Origin: Bacteroidota bacterium
GTDB taxonomy: Bacteria; Bacteroidota; Bacteroidia; Bacteroidales; Dysgonomonadaceae
NCBI GenBank assembly: GCA_023418255.1
Contig: JAEZZZ010000013.1
Coordinates: 1 to 14,407, forward strand
DNA length: 14,407 bases
Reading direction: 5' to 3'
Shown here: one piece after another, positions 14,407 to 14,407 of the stretch
How the letters are laid out: the number at the start of each line of letters is the position of its first letter
How positions within the stretch are numbered: the stretch's first letter is position 1
Position numbers and translations under genes: made by a program
Notes under the pieces: model-generated
What the model saw: the letters and a program-made list of their open reading frames with translations, nothing else
What the model was told of the DNA's origin: nothing
The model's database searches: none

Positions 14407-14407
14407 G

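Larger units (their letters stand above)
12997..14407 (-). mobile_element. IS5-family insertion sequence, decayed, one end outside the window
   Basis: The element contains one broken transposase gene on the minus strand and cuts the susC gene. The left end in window coordinates should lie between about 12997 and 13003, because the transposase frame ends at 13004 and SusC similarity ends near 12994. The other terminus, and so the terminal inverted repeats, lie outside. It differs in family from the partial element at the left edge of the window. Confidence 0.75.

Noticed and set aside
1..14407. tRNA, rRNA, CRISPR array, toxin-antitoxin or phage-defence genes
   Set aside because: I looked through both strands and found no repeat-spacer structure, RNA gene or protein of such families.

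Overview
The window looks like chromosomal DNA from a Bacteroidota bacterium, most likely order Bacteroidales. The support is gene content (a SusC-type TonB-linked receptor with an ECF sigma/FecR pair, a DUF4369 lipoprotein with a thioredoxin-like domain, ATP-dependent PEP carboxykinase), scarce Shine-Dalgarno sites, and repeated promoter boxes of the Bacteroides type (TAnnTTTG, in one case with TTTG 19 bases upstream). I would not name a genus; a Porphyromonadaceae/Dysgonomonadaceae-like lineage is a guess.

Layout. 1-195: the 5' end of an IS4-like (DUF4372-type) transposase running off the left edge, with a hairpin beyond its promoter. 341-2000 (minus): pckA with a clear terminator. 2244-2909 (plus): upp, divergent from pckA. 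2980-4934 (minus): a two-gene unit, UDP-glucuronate decarboxylase followed by a membrane-anchored family 2 glycosyltransferase. 5060-7908 (plus): a consensus promoter, a DUF4369/thioredoxin-like lipoprotein that lacks both redox cysteines, and comM (YifB). 7938-9601 (plus): an ECF sigma factor and its FecR-type anti-sigma factor. 9761-13021 (plus): a SusC-family receptor with an STN signalling domain. 13004-14407 (minus): an IS5-family transposase that overlaps the susC reading frame in opposite orientation and continues past the right edge.

How the parts fit. Sigma factor, FecR and STN-containing SusC form a textbook outer-membrane trans-envelope signalling set: substrate binding at the receptor would signal through the STN domain and FecR to release the sigma factor. 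Here the circuit looks broken. The SusC frame runs into the IS near position 12996 and loses the last part of its barrel, no SusD gene is visible, and the IS is itself decayed (two in-frame stops and a roughly 50-base insertion), so the damage is probably not recent. The other genes are housekeeping (gluconeogenesis/anaplerosis, uracil salvage, natural-transformation-type helicase) or envelope sugar chemistry (UDP-xylose supply).

I found no CRISPR array, tRNA, rRNA or convincing new multi-gene system. The points most worth checking are the interrupted receptor circuit, the palindrome-rich insertion in the IS5 transposase, the redox-dead thioredoxin-like lipoprotein, and a six-codon reading frame with a strong ribosome binding site plus an inverted repeat just upstream of susC.
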